Positions 1 through 12,912 are shown, numbered from the stretch's first letter. The stretch: DNA of 64,000 nucleotides from Echinarachnius parma (GCA_037951105.1 JBAMJV010009687.1:47882-111881); one strand, 5' to 3'. The notes: generated from the letters alone by a model not told the origin. Translations and numbers: made by a program.

Positions 1-2296
1 ATTCCACAACAGCTGGCTTCCAGGTGCACCGAACATCGTATAAGTGCGCAGTTTGCTTCTGCGCAGTGCATGTGTTGTCTTTTTTCTGTCTGCTGTATCC
101 CTGTGCACGCGAACGTTCACGTTAAGCCACGCCCAGTTAGTTACGAGTCATATAGCTAATCATGATTAAGCGAGCGACCGTTGTTCACACACGAAAAGAG
201 CGTGATTCTATAGTCAGCTCTCGTACGAAACGACGATCAAACCCGTGTTTCGTTAGTCATGATTTGCTATACGTTGTTTCGTTAGTCAGCGTTCAGACAC
301 ACAAATTTCATCGTATAGCTAATCAGCAGCTGATTCTATTATTCAGCTGCTGATTCTTTAGTCTTGATTAAGGGATGACATTTTTGTGTGTGAACATGGG
401 GCATGGCATTATTGGCCAAACTAATTGAGCAATATTGTTGAAATACATTTAGTCCAACTCTCTACATTAACAAATAAGTTATGACAAACATGTACTGTAA
501 TATACATGTGGTATTCTTTCACATGGTAGGTGATGAACAGTGTATTATGTATATTGTTTTTTTGTTGTTGTTGTTGGGGTGTTTCCCAATACAGCTATCT
601 CTCGCTTCAATGTCACATTACGTTGTTCATCGTAAAGTACATAATGTATGTACATTTGTATGTGCACACTATAGTGTACATGATTGTCGTGTGAATATGA
701 TTTATAAGCAAGATGTCTGTCAGCTAGGCAGGGCTAGATCTGTCACTAATGGGAGCAGCTTTTACACCCGGAAAGTGGGGGTTTCAACCCAAATCTCTCT
801 GAATAAACAAGGGTGGTGGTGTCAACGGTGGATGGCTAGTGCTACGAGGCACCCTTTCCTTCCCTGTTAAGACCTGTGCAGCTCTCGCATCTTTCACTAC
901 CATATCCCACAATCCCTCTTTGATGGATTTAACTCGAGGCTGGGAAAGGATATTTTCCTAGTCCAAAACAAATATAATATTGCCATATTTGGCAACTCTG
1001 TGAGCCATCAAAAAGAAGATCATAAGAAAGAAAATTTGAGAAGAGATAGCTAAAGTTTTAAGTTGGCAATTCCTATACAAAAAGAGGTCATAAGAAAGAG
1101 AAATTGAGAGAGATCGCTATAGTTGGCAATTCCTATGCAAAAGGAGATCATAAGAAAGATAGATTTAGAGAGATTTGCTATAGTTGGCTATTCCTTGAAC
1201 TATCAGAAAGATAATTATAAGAAAGAGAAATTGAGAGAGAAGAAAGAGAAGGCATCCCATTTATTCCATTTGTGAAGAGTGGGATCTTGAACCTCGCCCC
1301 CTCCACACCCCCTGGGCGATTTATCAGCCTCCTATATCTGGCTTTCTGCACCTCAGTGCGTCTACCAAACTCGGGAAGAGTCTCCCTGGGCTGGGGGGCA
1401 GGCAGGGGTGTGCTATAGTGGCTAGGTGTCTGCTGTTCAGCAGCTTGGGGTGCGCTATACCATTTGCTCCTGCCTGCCTGCCCGCCCGCCTGTCACCCTC
1501 TCGCCTCTCTTCTCACTCTCCGTCTCACCGCACTCTGCTCAAAATGCCCTCCTGACTTCCCTCTCTCCGTATCATCTTTCATATACGGCAGGGATGATGT
1601 GGTCATGCGCGTCTTCGTGCTGTAGTCTGTAGACAAAGAGGATCCCTTGGCCTGGATTTGACTGGGTTGTAATAGTGTGTCCAGTTGGCAAGGATGGGAA
1701 AAAATGGCCACAAAGGCACAAAAAGAATCAAACAAATTGTGACTCCTTTGTCACAGGTAGTTCATGTATTATTAACGTAGCTTGGCCTGTTGTATGGGTA
1801 CTTCAAATACTGCTTACGAGAAAAAGATTTTTTAATTATACAATATACATGAAGTAAGATACTTAATTTGGTTTCAAACATATAATATGAATTAAAAAGA
1901 GTTAAGAAAATGTTGGTTTCTCTGGAAAAAACATTATTTCTCTGAAAAAAAACAGCCATATTGTGAACAGATGTGTCTTTTCACAATTGGTTGTTTATTT
2001 TACTGATCAAAGTAAAGTAATATATCATTGTTTGAAGTTGTGAATCTTATTAAAAAATACTGTATTGAGAAGTAGAAAATAGCATTATTTATTGACCTGA
2101 AAATAATCAGACAACATGTACCATAAATTATTTCAAATACTCTTTTATGAAGTTTATTGTAGTGTGTACAAAAGTATTTACTGAAGCCAGGGATTTTCTG
2201 TGACATTTTTTACTCTCTTTGGAGCGTTTGTGAGACTAAAGTGCCCCTATTTCCAGTTGATCTAACATTATATCTGTTTGTTTTCCTGACTTGCAG
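1..2296. other. No recognisable gene; intron or upstream flank of the Ig-domain gene
   Basis: Open frames here (for example 481-870) are short, low in complexity and lack any motif I recognise. The stretch should be intron of the gene whose next exon begins at 2297, since that exon has an acceptor and no start codon. The only clear internal structure is the short tandem repeat near 1.0-1.24 kb. Confidence 0.5.
1008..1240. repeat. Degenerate tandem repeat, about 60-bp unit, about four copies
   Basis: The words GATCATAAGAAAGA, TTGAGAGAGAT and GTTGGCAATTCCTA recur in order at roughly 60-base spacing. The fourth copy is partial. Copies differ by substitutions and small indels, so the array looks old. 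Confidence 0.75.
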
Positions 2297-2604
2297 AACA
2301 ACGCCAGTGCCAGGAACTGAATACATTACGATAGATGCGCCCATGAACAATGAAACGGCTATGCCAGGAGATTCTGTCACGCTATACTGCAGGATACGAG
2401 GCTACCCTAAGCTTACCTACTGGTGGTATCGGAACGACGCTATCATACGGGATGACATCGGACGCAACGTCCTACGAGAGTTCCCCGGGGGATCCTCGCT
2501 GACGATACGTGATGTGGGCACACTGGATACGGGGTCCTATAAATGCATCGCAGCAACGCGCAATCTGACCAAGTCCTTGCAAGGCTCCATCACCCTCAGT
2601 GCAA
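2297..2604 (+). CDS. Ig-domain exon of a predicted type I membrane protein (internal exon, gene starts before the window)
   Basis: This exon encodes about 102 residues forming one immunoglobulin domain, I-set/V-like. Seen in the sequence: a pyrimidine-rich acceptor ending TTGCAG just before 2297, the first cysteine in VTLYC, the core tryptophan in LTYWWYRND, and the second half LTIRDVGTLDTGSYKC with the usual D-x-G-x-Y-x-C. NET and NLT are candidate N-glycosylation sites. The donor GTAAGT follows 2604. The exon enters after two codon bases and leaves after one (phase 1). That exit phase matches the terminal exon at 23383, where the split codon becomes Asn, so the two can join directly across 20.8 kb. 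No signal peptide lies in the window; it should be upstream. Family level (Ig superfamily cell-surface protein) is secure; the specific protein is not recognised. Additional Ig exons in the long intron cannot be excluded but I saw none. Confidence 0.85.
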
Positions 2605-2754
2605 GTAAGTTTGGTTTTATTTCTGCATTTTTCCAAATAGTGCACAATATATACATTAAAAAGCATGCATATCAAGTTTAGGGGAAGTCTATATGGATTT
2701 AACGAGTTATATCTTGTATGAAATCTGTCTGGAACTAGTTGTACCCTTATCAGT

Positions 2755-2930
2755 CTTGGAGGTCTCGAGGCCGGCCTCGGCCTCGAGGCCGGCCTTGAGG
2801 CCGACTTTGCCAGGCCTCGGCCTCGGCCTTGGCCTCGTAATGCCGTGACTCGGACTCGTCCTCGGCCTCGTAGCATGCGGCCTCGGCCTCGATGACTCGA
2901 GGCCGGTTCGAGGCCGGAAGATTTCATAGA
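2755..2930. repeat. GC-rich GGCCTCG array, copy 1
   Basis: Dense repetition of GGCCTCGGCCTCGAGGCC-type words in an otherwise AT-rich intron, starting at CAGTCTTGGAGGTCT. It reads as Arg/Gly/Pro-rich open frames on the minus strand, which are by-products of the repeat. A close second copy lies at 3380-3560. Confidence 0.8.
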
Positions 2931-3379
2931 ATCTGGTGAATTTAAGATTCAACATCTATTCACTATTTTGAAGTATTTTCCAATAATATTTCATTAAAAA
3001 AAAATAAAAATGTAAATCATACGATTGATAGTTAAGTTCATGCGCAGCTACGACCTACGTACGTACCGTACCCATCGATATCTCTCGATGTAATATAGTA
3101 CGGTACAGTCAAAGATCCTACATACAGCGCTGCAGCGCTCTGATATACAGCGTGCGCACCCTAGAATTTGAAGATCTTGGTTGTTCAAAATTTTAAACAG
3201 CGTTGTTAGAGGGACCGGCTTAAACAGCGTTTTTGGTTGTTTAAAAAGTTGTTTAATTTGTTTTGCTGTGTATGCACAAGGCAAAGTAAGTTACGCAATG
3301 GCATGTGATCGATTAGATCACGATTATTTGGTAATACTGAAGTATCTCGAAAATACTTTTGCATTTTCATGAAATTCTC

Positions 3380-3560
3380 AGTCTTGGAGGTCTTGAGGCC
3401 GGCCTCGGCCTCGAGGCCGGCCTCGAGGCCGACTTTGCCAGGCCTCGGCCTCGGCCTTGGCCTCGTAATGCCGTGACTCGGACTCGTCCTCGGCCTCGAC
3501 CATGGTGACTCGGACTCGGACTCGGCCTCGGACCATGGTGACTCGACTACAACACTGACC
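3380..3560. repeat. GC-rich GGCCTCG array, copy 2
   Basis: Direct repeat of the 2755-2930 array, with the same CAGTCTTGGAGGTCT entry and the same internal order up to GACTCGGACTCGTCC. It then diverges into CATGGTGACTCGGACTC repeats. Confidence 0.8.
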
Positions 3561-3589
3561 CTTATGCAACCTAGGGAATGTCTCACTGG

Positions 3590-3885
3590 ATCAAACCAGT
3601 ATTACATGGTACCAATTCTAGGAAAAGTCTGGATGGAACCAGTTGTACCCTTTATCAAGTCTATGGGAAGTCTAGATGGAACCAGTTGTAACCTGTATCA
3701 ATTCTAGGGGGAAGTCTGGCTGGAAACAGCTGGGGGAAGTCTGGCTGGAAACAGCTGGGGGAACTCTATGTGGAACCAGCTATGGGAAGTTTTGACTGGA
3801 TCAAACCACTTGTACCCTGTATCAAGTCTAGGCTCAGGATGAATCTGTTTGGAACCAGTTATACCCTGTAATTAATCTAGAGGAA
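3590..3885. repeat. Minisatellite based on GGAAGTCTGGATGGAACCAG
   Basis: Variable-length units of about 25-45 bases share GGAAGTCT, TGGAACCAGTTGTACCCT and ATCAAGTCTAG. A related unit precedes the first GC-rich array at 2685-2750, so the arrays sit inside a larger decayed repeat tract. Confidence 0.7.
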
Positions 3886-4449
3886 GTTTCATGTAAGGGA
3901 TGCAATGTTTTGGAACGATAGAGAAATATATCTTTACAGTCTAAATTTCCCTTGAACATTACAGTATATATCTGTTTCACTTGTGTTACTGGTGTTATTG
4001 CTTGAAAGGGCCAGTGCTTGAAAAAATAGTTCCATCCCATATACACTTTTTAGAAAATAGCTTCACATGACAGCTATGCAACATGTCTGTGTTCAAACTT
4101 CAAGTAAACACTGGGTTAGACAAGTAGGTTAGCCTTGCTTATAATCACCCCCTTTTTGTCCTGACACATAAATATAAAAAGCAAACACATTTTTAGGAAG
4201 TATACTTAATACTTTCTTTCAAGCCCCACTTAAAACTGTTTGTTGGATAACCTACTTCCCATGGAACTAATCCTAATGACAAATTTACAGGGTATTATAG
4301 AAGGGGATGGAAAAAAAGAGGGAGAGAAAACAGTTCTTTTGGGACAGTGGGGGTTACTGGAGAAGGTACCAGTCCTGGCTCACAATTGGAGCCCTTATTA
4401 GTTGGTAAAAGGGATGAATTTGTAACAAAATAAGACTTCAAGATACTTT

Positions 4450-4480
4450 TCTTTTGGGGGGGGGGGGGGGGGGGGGGTGG
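4450..4480. repeat. Poly-G run
   Basis: About 20 consecutive G residues. Equivalent C or G runs recur throughout the window and are assembly-sensitive. Confidence 0.9.
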
Positions 4481-4803
4481 AGTGGGATATAGGGTTTTTG
4501 TGCAAAGCTGTAAGACAAACAACATACATGGTGCTAGGAATAATGGAGAGATTAGTTGAGGTGTCCTTAAGCACAGTAGGGTGGAATTCTCTCTCCCGGG
4601 CCCTGTTCCATTTGTCCAGACATGGTCCAATCTTTATTCAGGACAAGTAACCTCATCTGTCCAGTTTTTTGTCCTTCTTTTATGATTTCTCACTGTTAAC
4701 ATAGTATATACTATTATATAATAATAATGTTGTATTTATAAGGCACATAAGTATGTCTCTATGCGCTGTTAGAAATTGAAAATAAAAGGAAGGTTCAGCA
4801 TAC

Positions 4804-5788
4804 TAAACCGCTCAAAAAAAGTTCGGAAACTCAAATTTGATCGATCATATCTCTCGTATTTTTTAATAAGAATAGCATTCAAATAAAATATTCATGATCA
4901 AATATGATATCAACGGAAAGCCCAACAACTCTTCTGTATGAAAATGTGAAATTTATAATGATTTTTGTAAAGGGCGGCTGCAGGGAGATGAATGGGATGG
5001 AGCCTCAAAAGTGACCCATTTTGAAACGCTCTGATTTCATTCATGCGTTTTCAATTGAATTCCTCTCATTCATGGCCAACTCATTCAAGTCGCATTACAT
5101 CCTCTACACAATGGTATACAGATACCGACACCAAATCAGAGCGTTTTGAAATGGGTCACTTTTGAGGCTCCCCCACATTCATCTCCCTGCAGCCGCCCTT
5201 TACAAAAATCATTATGAATGTCACATGTTCATACAGAAGAGTTGTTGGGCTTTCCGTTGATATCAATTTAAATCATGAATATTTTATTTGAAATGCTAAA
5301 AAATCCTCCCAAAAGCTCGAAAAAAATGCAACGCTCTGATTTTTTGTCAACTCCATATCTTTTTGTCTGAGTTCACACTCGACCCATCTCCATATTCCGG
5401 TTCGCTGCACACACCCATTTGCATAATCCTTACGATTAATATGCCATCGTAATGAAGAGATAATTTCCATTAAAATGGTATCCAATTCAACAATTTTTAT
5501 GAATGGAAAGGGTGGCAGTATTCAATAGAATGTTAACCTTTAGAAAACTGATCAACACAATCATGCACTCGTAAATTGAATGCCTTGGGGCCATTTTGCG
5601 AGATTTCACTTCCTGCCTCCCCCTATTCTCTGGGCTACTGCCATCGCCCCAATTGCATAATCACTACACATAATGCACCGTTTGTATAATGAGGCTTTAT
5701 TGTGAACCGATTTCGAGTATTCTTATTAAAAAATACGAGAGATATGATCGATGAAACTTGAGTTTCCGAACTTTTTTTGAGGGGTTTA
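4804..5788. mobile_element. Foldback DNA element with about 60-bp terminal inverted repeats
   Basis: The ends are inverted copies over about 60 bases (TAAACCGCTCAAAAAAAGTT at the left; its near-exact reverse complement ends at 5788). Inside, about 135 bases around 4897-5036 are repeated inverted at 5138-5275, including AAAGGGCGGCTGCAGGGAGA. TA dinucleotides at both ends would suit a Tc1/mariner-type target, but the superfamily is uncertain. No transposase frame is present, so it is non-autonomous. Confidence 0.8.
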
Positions 5789-6249
5789 TATTGTGTAGTA
5801 ACTTAAATAACATTATATCAGACTATTATATGTGTATCAGAAAGATGCCATCCTGAATTTTGGTCATAAATGCAGACATACTAAGTATTTTGCCTGACAT
5901 CTACAATACAAAGGAGAAAGAAAATCAGTACTGATCTAGTATGAATGATGCATAGATCTACATTATTAAAGGATGGGAGGCAGGGGGAACATAAACAAGT
6001 ATTTTTGGCGGCTACTTCTCACCCCTGCCTGCATTAAATAGCAATGCAGATTAGATTTGTATTGAGCTGTATTAATGTATGCACATGAAGCAGTGAATAA
6101 AATACACTCAGGGCCAAGATGCCCCATACATGTAAATGCCAAAAAGAGTCCCTAAAATCATAAAAGAGCCCCTGTAAATTTGCATATATAGAGTTCAATG
6201 CAAAACAACTTTAGAGTGCTATTTTCATGCAGGCGAGCTCGACAAGTAG

Positions 6250-6261
6250 CCCCCCCCCCCT

Positions 6262-6292
<31 letters not shown>
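6250..6292. repeat. Poly-C run, about 40 bases, interrupted once by T
   Basis: A nearly pure C homopolymer followed by a short A run, in an AT-rich intron with no gene. Confidence 0.95.
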
Positions 6293-7061
6293 AAAAAGAT
6301 TTTAATTTTCCCTGTTTGCAAGGCTTCTTTTGCAGCTTAGTGGGTTAAATAACTCTGAGCCCGATCTACTGGTTTCACTGATGGGAGGAAACGGTCACTC
6401 AACACTGCTAGTGGAGTGCAAACCTTTCTGGGGAGCATTAGGCGGCCAGCTTAGTAGTGGCAAGTCTTTTGTTGATTGGCCAAATGCTAATTATAATCCC
6501 TCATTGCTGAAACCAGCATAACATCTGATTGAAATAATCTTTTTAAATGTTGTTTTCCAACATCCTGTAATCTATGTTGTGTCAGTTGTTGGTTTTGTTC
6601 TAGATATTTTGTTCACCCAAAGTCAAGTCATATTATCAATGTTCAACAAAATATATTATGAAGCCCGTTTAAAAAACATTGATTAGTTATTTGGAAATTG
6701 AAGACCTTTATTAAATAAGGTTAGAAACGAATCCATTTTGGAATGTAAATGTATAATTAGAAAAACAAATTTATACAAGTTAGTAACAGAGGCGAGTATG
6801 TATTGTTTAAACTATTAGTTCAGATTCGTAAAATAGATGCGCGGTGCCATCTTGCCAATACCCAGTGCACAGGGCATGCCTAGTTCAAAATGGCGATCTA
6901 CAGTGTGGCGTTCCCATGCTTGACACCCTTTAATCTAAACACATCTGGCAAGGGGAAGAGGTGGTGGGGGCTCTAAATCTCCCCCCTGTGAGCTGCATGC
7001 TGCCTACCATGCAACTCATCACCAAGTCATCTGGTACAAACCCTCATACTAATGTTGCTTT

Positions 7062-7120
7062 CATGCTGGACAAATTTCTATCGGATGCGTCCGGACGCAT
7101 CCGATGAAACGTCCAGCATG
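7062..7120. repeat. Hairpin with a perfect 26-bp palindrome
   Basis: Positions 7080-7105 are perfectly self-complementary around GCGTCCGGACGC. They are flanked by CATGCTGGAC (7062-7071) and its reverse complement GTCCAGCATG (7111-7120). Confidence 0.8.
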
Positions 7121-7567
7121 AATGCTACAGAGGTGAAAAAGCCGATAGAATAGGCGATGAAAAGAAGAGAAAAAGGCGATTGTTTTCTCCTACTTTAGAG
7201 CAGGAGAAATTCACTTTCTATCGGTGTCACTCCGATAGAATCGTCAGCATGAATTGGTTCGGGGAAAAAACACCGATTAAAACGGTCAAAGGTCGTGACC
7301 TTGTTCCGGCTAACGCAGTGCAGCGCGTGCTTTTTTTCGGAACACGGCGTGCGATAATATTATGCATAGCTAGCTCGTGTGTAAAGCGATTGCGCAACAA
7401 TTCTTCACTTCCGGCGGGTGAAAGCAAAAGGCGATTAAATTCCCTCCACTATGAACGCTACAGAGGGGAAGTTGCGAATTGCCCGTTGTTGACATAAGAA
7501 ATTCTATCGGACTTTTCTATCGGTATTTTCTCCCGTTTGCCAAGCTTGAAAAGGGTATAAGCTGCCT

Positions 7568-7994
7568 TTAAAAGGACCCACCACCCAAAAATAATATTTG
7601 TATAAATGAAAGGTAATTGTTTTGGTAGTCTGTTCTACCTACACGTGCAGAAAAATTGGCTTCCAGATAAAAATGTAATAATTTGAAAAACTCATCACCA
7701 TACTAGCTAAGTGTTCATGGGTCTGCATACAAAGACTATGGCTATTGTATAGGACGTAAATGTCTTTGTGGCTCTTTTGTCTCCTAACGTACGCGTGAAT
7801 AGAGTTGGCGCACTCGTGGGCAATTTGCGCAAAGGGAACCATGAGGCCATAATGGTTCCGTAAGTGCTGGTGATTAATTGCATTGTTTATGAATACCACA
7901 ACACTTTGCAAAGTGTTGTACACCTATTTAATCAAACACTGATACCAAAACACATAAAGACTGTGTTGTCCTTTGCGGTGGTGGTCCCCTTTAA
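7568..7994. mobile_element. TTAA-flanked MITE, family 3 (GGACCACCA ends)
   Basis: TTAA occurs at both ends (7568-7571 and 7991-7994), with inverted termini AAGGACCCACCACC and GGTGGTGGTCCCCT. It is homologous to 37520-37967 and to the fragment at 12914. There is no coding potential. The TTAA target and short AGG terminus suggest a piggyBac-type non-autonomous element. Confidence 0.7.
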
Positions 7995-9830
7995 AACCAA
8001 CTCACACTTGGTCATGAACTCTGGGTGCTAAGGTTGCTATCACTCCAGCGTAGCACTAGAAAAAGGGGAGTTTATATTAGCAGAAGTAATATTTTGAAAC
8101 TCATTGAATAAGCTGGGATATAAGTACATCATCACCTAGCTACATGTACACTGTTCTTTTTTCCCAATCCAGGTTTTTTTTTGTGTGTGTGTAGATATAT
8201 AGGATCTGCAAGGACACAATCGCATGTTTTTCACACTTGATGTTTTATCACACATACATTTCCCTCAGGTTTACAACTGTAGCCTACTTATTTCCAACAG
8301 GTGTCTTGCGAAGTAATGTGATGCGAACATTTATAGAACTCTGGGGAAATCATATATATATATGATATAAACAGTATCCATATTGTTCAATAAACTGGAT
8401 TCAAGCATTGTGAACATTTTATCTGATTGTCTTCAATCATATACCATGATGTATACTCAACTTCGGGGTTCTTTTGATTTGTTTGACTTTGGTACTTTTA
8501 GGCAAATTGGACAAATATTTATGGACATAAAAATTACTGTTTAAAAAAAACAAAAAAATTGTCAGTCATAATGCTTTTGTTGATTCATATCATATCATAT
8601 TTGCTTTCTGCCAGTAGTACCAGTAAACTGAGAAGTAGTTTACTATCTTTCTTAACAAATTTAAAGCAAAAAACAGATAAATTGCAGAACACACACATTC
8701 ATTTCATATTTCATTTATTTAGGATTTTTCAAAAAGTATGTATCATTTCAGACTTACTAATTGTTTAAAACATTGGTTGATGTAGTGGAAATATGGAAAG
8801 ATATTCGAGAGATAAGTATATTTCTGAAGACATACATAGATACGTGTAGTTGCAGATATTTTGATTCTTTCAAGTAATTCAAATCTCAACAAGTATGTCA
8901 GTTTGTTATGGCAGTAACCAAATGCTTCTGCTCTGCTAATGTAAATCCCTGCAGTAACTGTGGATGGATGATCCCAATGTTTCATATGATACTGTGTGTA
9001 AACAAAGCAGCCGTCAGGTTGATATCCCCTGGTCACTCACCCTTTCCACTGTATCTGACTGTCTGTCTGCCTTAGACACACAGTGGGGGCGGTGTTCACA
9101 CGCAAACTTAAATGTGAATGACAGTAGTGGGAAATGCCCCACCCTCTAGAAATGAAATGTACGCTCATATTACCAACCGTGTGAAAGAATATAGTTTTAC
9201 TAATATATAGGATTATAAAAATTTGGCCAAGAAACCGCCTATTAATAGAAATATTTGCAAAATTATATATTGATCTGTTGCGGATAGATATCGCCAACGC
9301 GGAATCGCGCATACGCTACGTGCATTATTGATCATGTGCGTTCGCTATACGGGCTTGTCCCCAGCTTGTTGATATCTCCAGTCCAGCGCTAGCGGCGCGG
9401 ACAGGTGCGAACGGGCGGTGGATTTATACATTTCACGGGCGGGTATTGGATTTCTTCCGATATTTCTGCATTTAACGCATCGTTAGGTTCAGATTTTACC
9501 ACACAAGCCCTTTTTAGATACTTATTCAACAATATTGACCAATTATAAACGTTTTCTGTAACTTTCCCAAAACTGTTATTCACCTATAACAATTTTGATT
9601 ATAGGAAATTTCGGCTGTCGTCTTGATCAGCCTAATGAAATACCAATCACACAGATGAGCTTTCATGCTAATATTATTCAACTTTTTTGAGCCCCAAAAC
9701 AAACACAATTCTGCAAATTAATACCAATGTTAAAGAAGAGGCATGTACGTTGGTTTGTAAAAAAAGCAACAACATATTTTCAAGATTATGATTTTGCTCT
9801 CTGAAATTCATGTACACTATTATGCAAATA
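7995..9830. other. AT-rich intron sequence, nothing recognised
   Basis: Only short spurious open frames and simple AT stretches are seen. No splice-bounded coding exon or RNA gene could be supported. Confidence 0.45.
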
Positions 9831-9835
9831 TTATG

Positions 9836-9885
9836 CAAGTACCCCGGGGTACCGTTGTACCCCGGGGTACCGTTGTACTCCGGTA
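9836..9885. repeat. Short palindromic repeat GTACCCCGGGGTAC
   Basis: The 14-bp perfect palindrome GTACCCCGGGGTAC occurs twice in tandem (spacer CGTT), followed by a degenerate third copy. Related GGTACCCCAG words occur near 10057 and 10121, possibly bounding a decayed element. Confidence 0.7.
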
Positions 9886-10385
9886 TCCTGCATTGTGTAG
9901 CGCCATCTTGTGTCCACCCGAAGTACAACCGTACCGCAGAGCAATCATGGACGCCGTATTGCGTTGTGCATGCAGCGCTTGTATGCAAGCTACCACGGCC
10001 ACAAAGAGAGCATTTTGAACGTAAATAAAGCATAACGAAAATAATTTCACACTCTTTGGTACCCCAGTGTACAGCTCTGAAAAATAAATAAATAATTAAA
10101 CAAAATGGCGGATTTTCATTTGGTACCCCAGGTTACCATTTATGTCATCAAATAGTGCATGGTTTGGACTTTGGTATATATACCAGAATATACACCGATA
10201 CATTTTGAATTTCTCAAGTGCATTTGTATTGCATCAAGGACGTAGGCCGAGTGTGATATTATTAACTGGAGTCATGTTATTTGTAATGCATAGCATTGCT
10301 TTGTCACTCCATGGACCCTACTCACCTCATGAGCAAAATGTTTCAATCTCACCTGGGAATACTTCATTGCATTCACTGAAACTAA

Positions 10386-10829
10386 GAGCCCTTTCACACA
10401 CGGGCCAAATCGTGATTGCAATCATGTTTACAATCACGTGATTTTGTTGCTGACCTTTCACACGGGGAAAAAGTCTTTGCGCAGAACGTGATTAGAATCG
10501 CGATTCTGGAGACGTGTTTTATGCGTACTTGTTAATCAAACAAGGAGAGCACTAGCACTGCACTGCATGCACTGCACTCAAAGCGATTACTTAGCGCACA
10601 GTTTATCGGCGGAAGTTCATGTAAGGCCACATACATATATGCTCCCAAATCGTGTTTTGGAGGAATCCATTCACACGAGAGAATCGATTAGAAAACACCT
10701 CCGGATCACGATTAGAGCAATTTCGTGATTCTAGTTTGCTTTTACACGGATACAAATTACCGTGATTGTAGTGAAAAATGATTCCAATCGTGATAGCAAT
10801 CACGATTTGGCCCATGTGTGAAAGGGCTC
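10386..10829. mobile_element. MITE with TAA target duplication, PIF/Harbinger-like
   Basis: Inverted ends GAGCCCTTTCACACA...; TAA immediately outside both ends (10383-10385 and 10830-10832). The inverted match extends into GGCCAAATCGTGATTGC. A 3-bp TAA/TTA duplication is the hallmark of PIF/Harbinger and related elements. There is no transposase frame. Confidence 0.8.
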
Positions 10830-11280
10830 TAACACAGAAATCTTTGGCATTTTCCCTGGTACCAAGCCTGTAGGCTGTACCAAGTCTGTACCAAGCCATA
10901 GGAATGTTATATGTTGCATTTTCTTTAGTTTCATACTGTAAATTGCTACTCATTTTAAAAGAGTGGCACAATCTGATTTACAGGGAAAATAGAGCAGATA
11001 GACATAGTGCCATGAAGCATTTTGCTTGGGGTAGAGGATATTGGCTGGGTAAACATGAAGTGTAAGTTAAACCTATACTTTAGCCTAAGTCCCATTCACC
11101 TCATTATTAGCTAAATATTGTGCTAACAAGCATGTGAACCTGTAGGCATTCTTGTACATCTTCTGTATACTGCCCCATTGTGACATACAAAAGTCACATT
11201 ATTAGGAGATACATGATACATTACATGTAGCATAGAGATGGGATAGGATATAGGGACCATAGAAATGAACCGCATCAGAA

Positions 11281-11393
11281 GGGTGTTTCACTAACACAAA
11301 AATAGATTTAATTTTAGCATCAATGTTGTAGTGATAATCCTCCCATTGAAAATATGCTAAAATTAATTTGAATTACTGTTTGTGAAACACCCC
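11281..11393. mobile_element. Small foldback element, 113 bp
   Basis: GGGTGTTTCACTAACA at the left and TGTTTGTGAAACACCC at the right are inverted copies. A second inner match is TTTTAGCAT/ATGCTAAAATTAA. A hairpin MITE is likely. Confidence 0.65.
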
Positions 11394-11445
11394 CCCAGAA
11401 ATCAGCTACATCGTACATGTATGATGTAACCAAGGAGTTACCATC

Positions 11446-12164
11446 GATGGAGTCACAACTGTCACTAATCTCTGTCTTTATTCTAAAGGCGAACAAAAGG
11501 AGAAGTGGGGCTTTGCGGTTTATTTGAAGTTCGATCTTCGATGCCGCCGAGTGAAACCAACGACTTGCTAATTAATTCCTGACGATTTTTTAATTTCATG
11601 ATAATTCAACGAATTTTCATTTATTTGTGACTATTGCATGATTAGTAGAGACTTGATGAACGCGTCGTCAAATAGAGATGTAATTGTAATAATTTCCTAC
11701 ATGAATTGAGAAAAAATCCAGATATATCTTGAATTAATATGATTCTTTGAAGCATTGTTTATCCACTTTCGATCATTTTCGACAAATTGACATCAACACA
11801 AAATAATCTTGAGATATCACTCTAATTGATAAGATACGTCGCAATAGTGCCAACACATGCCAACCACGTTAATTTTCATCATGAATATTTCAATTTCCAC
11901 ACATTTTTTTATTTCGCGCGCATTTGCTATCTATAATAAAGAAGTACTCGAATTAGTTGAGTTCGGGTTTGCGAAAAGTTATTATAATAACAAAGCACAC
12001 CTCTCTTTGAAATGTGCCAATGCGTATGTAATCAACCGAAACGTATTTGTGTTTCCACCTGCAAGTTAAGTTCAGGTCCCATTCAAATGAGCACATTCAC
12101 TGCATAGTTTACAGTGGCGGCATCGAACATCTAGTAAAGGATTTGAATCTGTTGTGACTCCATC
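11446..12164. mobile_element. Non-autonomous element with GATGGAGTCACAAC inverted ends
   Basis: GATGGAGTCACAAC at 11446 and GTTGTGACTCCATC ending at 12164 are exact reverse complements. Subterminal TTCGATGCCGCC and GGCGGCATCGAA also pair. The 719-bp interior is AT-rich and non-coding. Superfamily not assigned. Confidence 0.75.
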
Positions 12165-12912
12165 TATATAATAGCTCTTTGTTTATATTAATGTTATAAT
12201 TGTACTGTTGGGATAATTGGTTGAGAAATATGTAACTTATTTCTTTTTATTCCTTAGGTTTATCCGGATTTTGATAATTTATGCCAAAATTATAATTGTG
12301 CATGCCCACGTTTACTCTGTTTAATTATTAAACGAATGTTTTTTTTAATTACTCAATTTGTCATTCTTTATACTCTTACATTTTATTATTTTGTGGTGTA
12401 CACTCCATGATAGTATATCCCTGGCTCAGTTTATTATTCCTAGCTACTGTATAAGCAGGTGTAAACTGTATTGGTTATTACATGTGCATATGGTGTATTT
12501 TGTTATACGGTGGGAGCCCAATATTGCGAGAACTGGTATGACGATGTACCTTATGGTGATAAGGTTTAATATTTTCTTTGGTCGGGTTACATTTTGTTTT
12601 TGTGTATTGTTAAAAGACTGCAGATGGTAACCTAGTGTCTGAGGCTTCAGACAGTCAGACAGGATTTTATGATCATAGTCCCCAGGATCTCATTATACTG
12701 AGTTTCGCCTGTATTGCTCTTCCAGCCTACTACACGTACTTGTTGTTTTATAAAGTACTAGCAAATTACCCGTCACCAGATCTTTGAGTGAGATATGTTG
12801 AATGTTGTATTTTTGTAACTCTTTATTTTTTGTATATGTCCGAGTGTAAACAAACATAAGTAATTGATTCTTTGTTTATATGGTTATAATAATTAAGATG
12901 GACAAAATTATT
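12165..12912. other. AT-rich intron sequence, nothing recognised
   Basis: No supported exon, RNA gene or paired repeat ends in this stretch. Confidence 0.4.

Noticed and set aside
481..870. 129-residue plus-strand frame
   Set aside because: No motif, no splice support, AT-rich composition like the surrounding intron.
2472..2927. Arg/Gly/Pro-rich minus-strand frames, also at 3206-3586
   Set aside because: They translate the GGCCTCG arrays; other frames of the same arrays are equally open and composition explains them.
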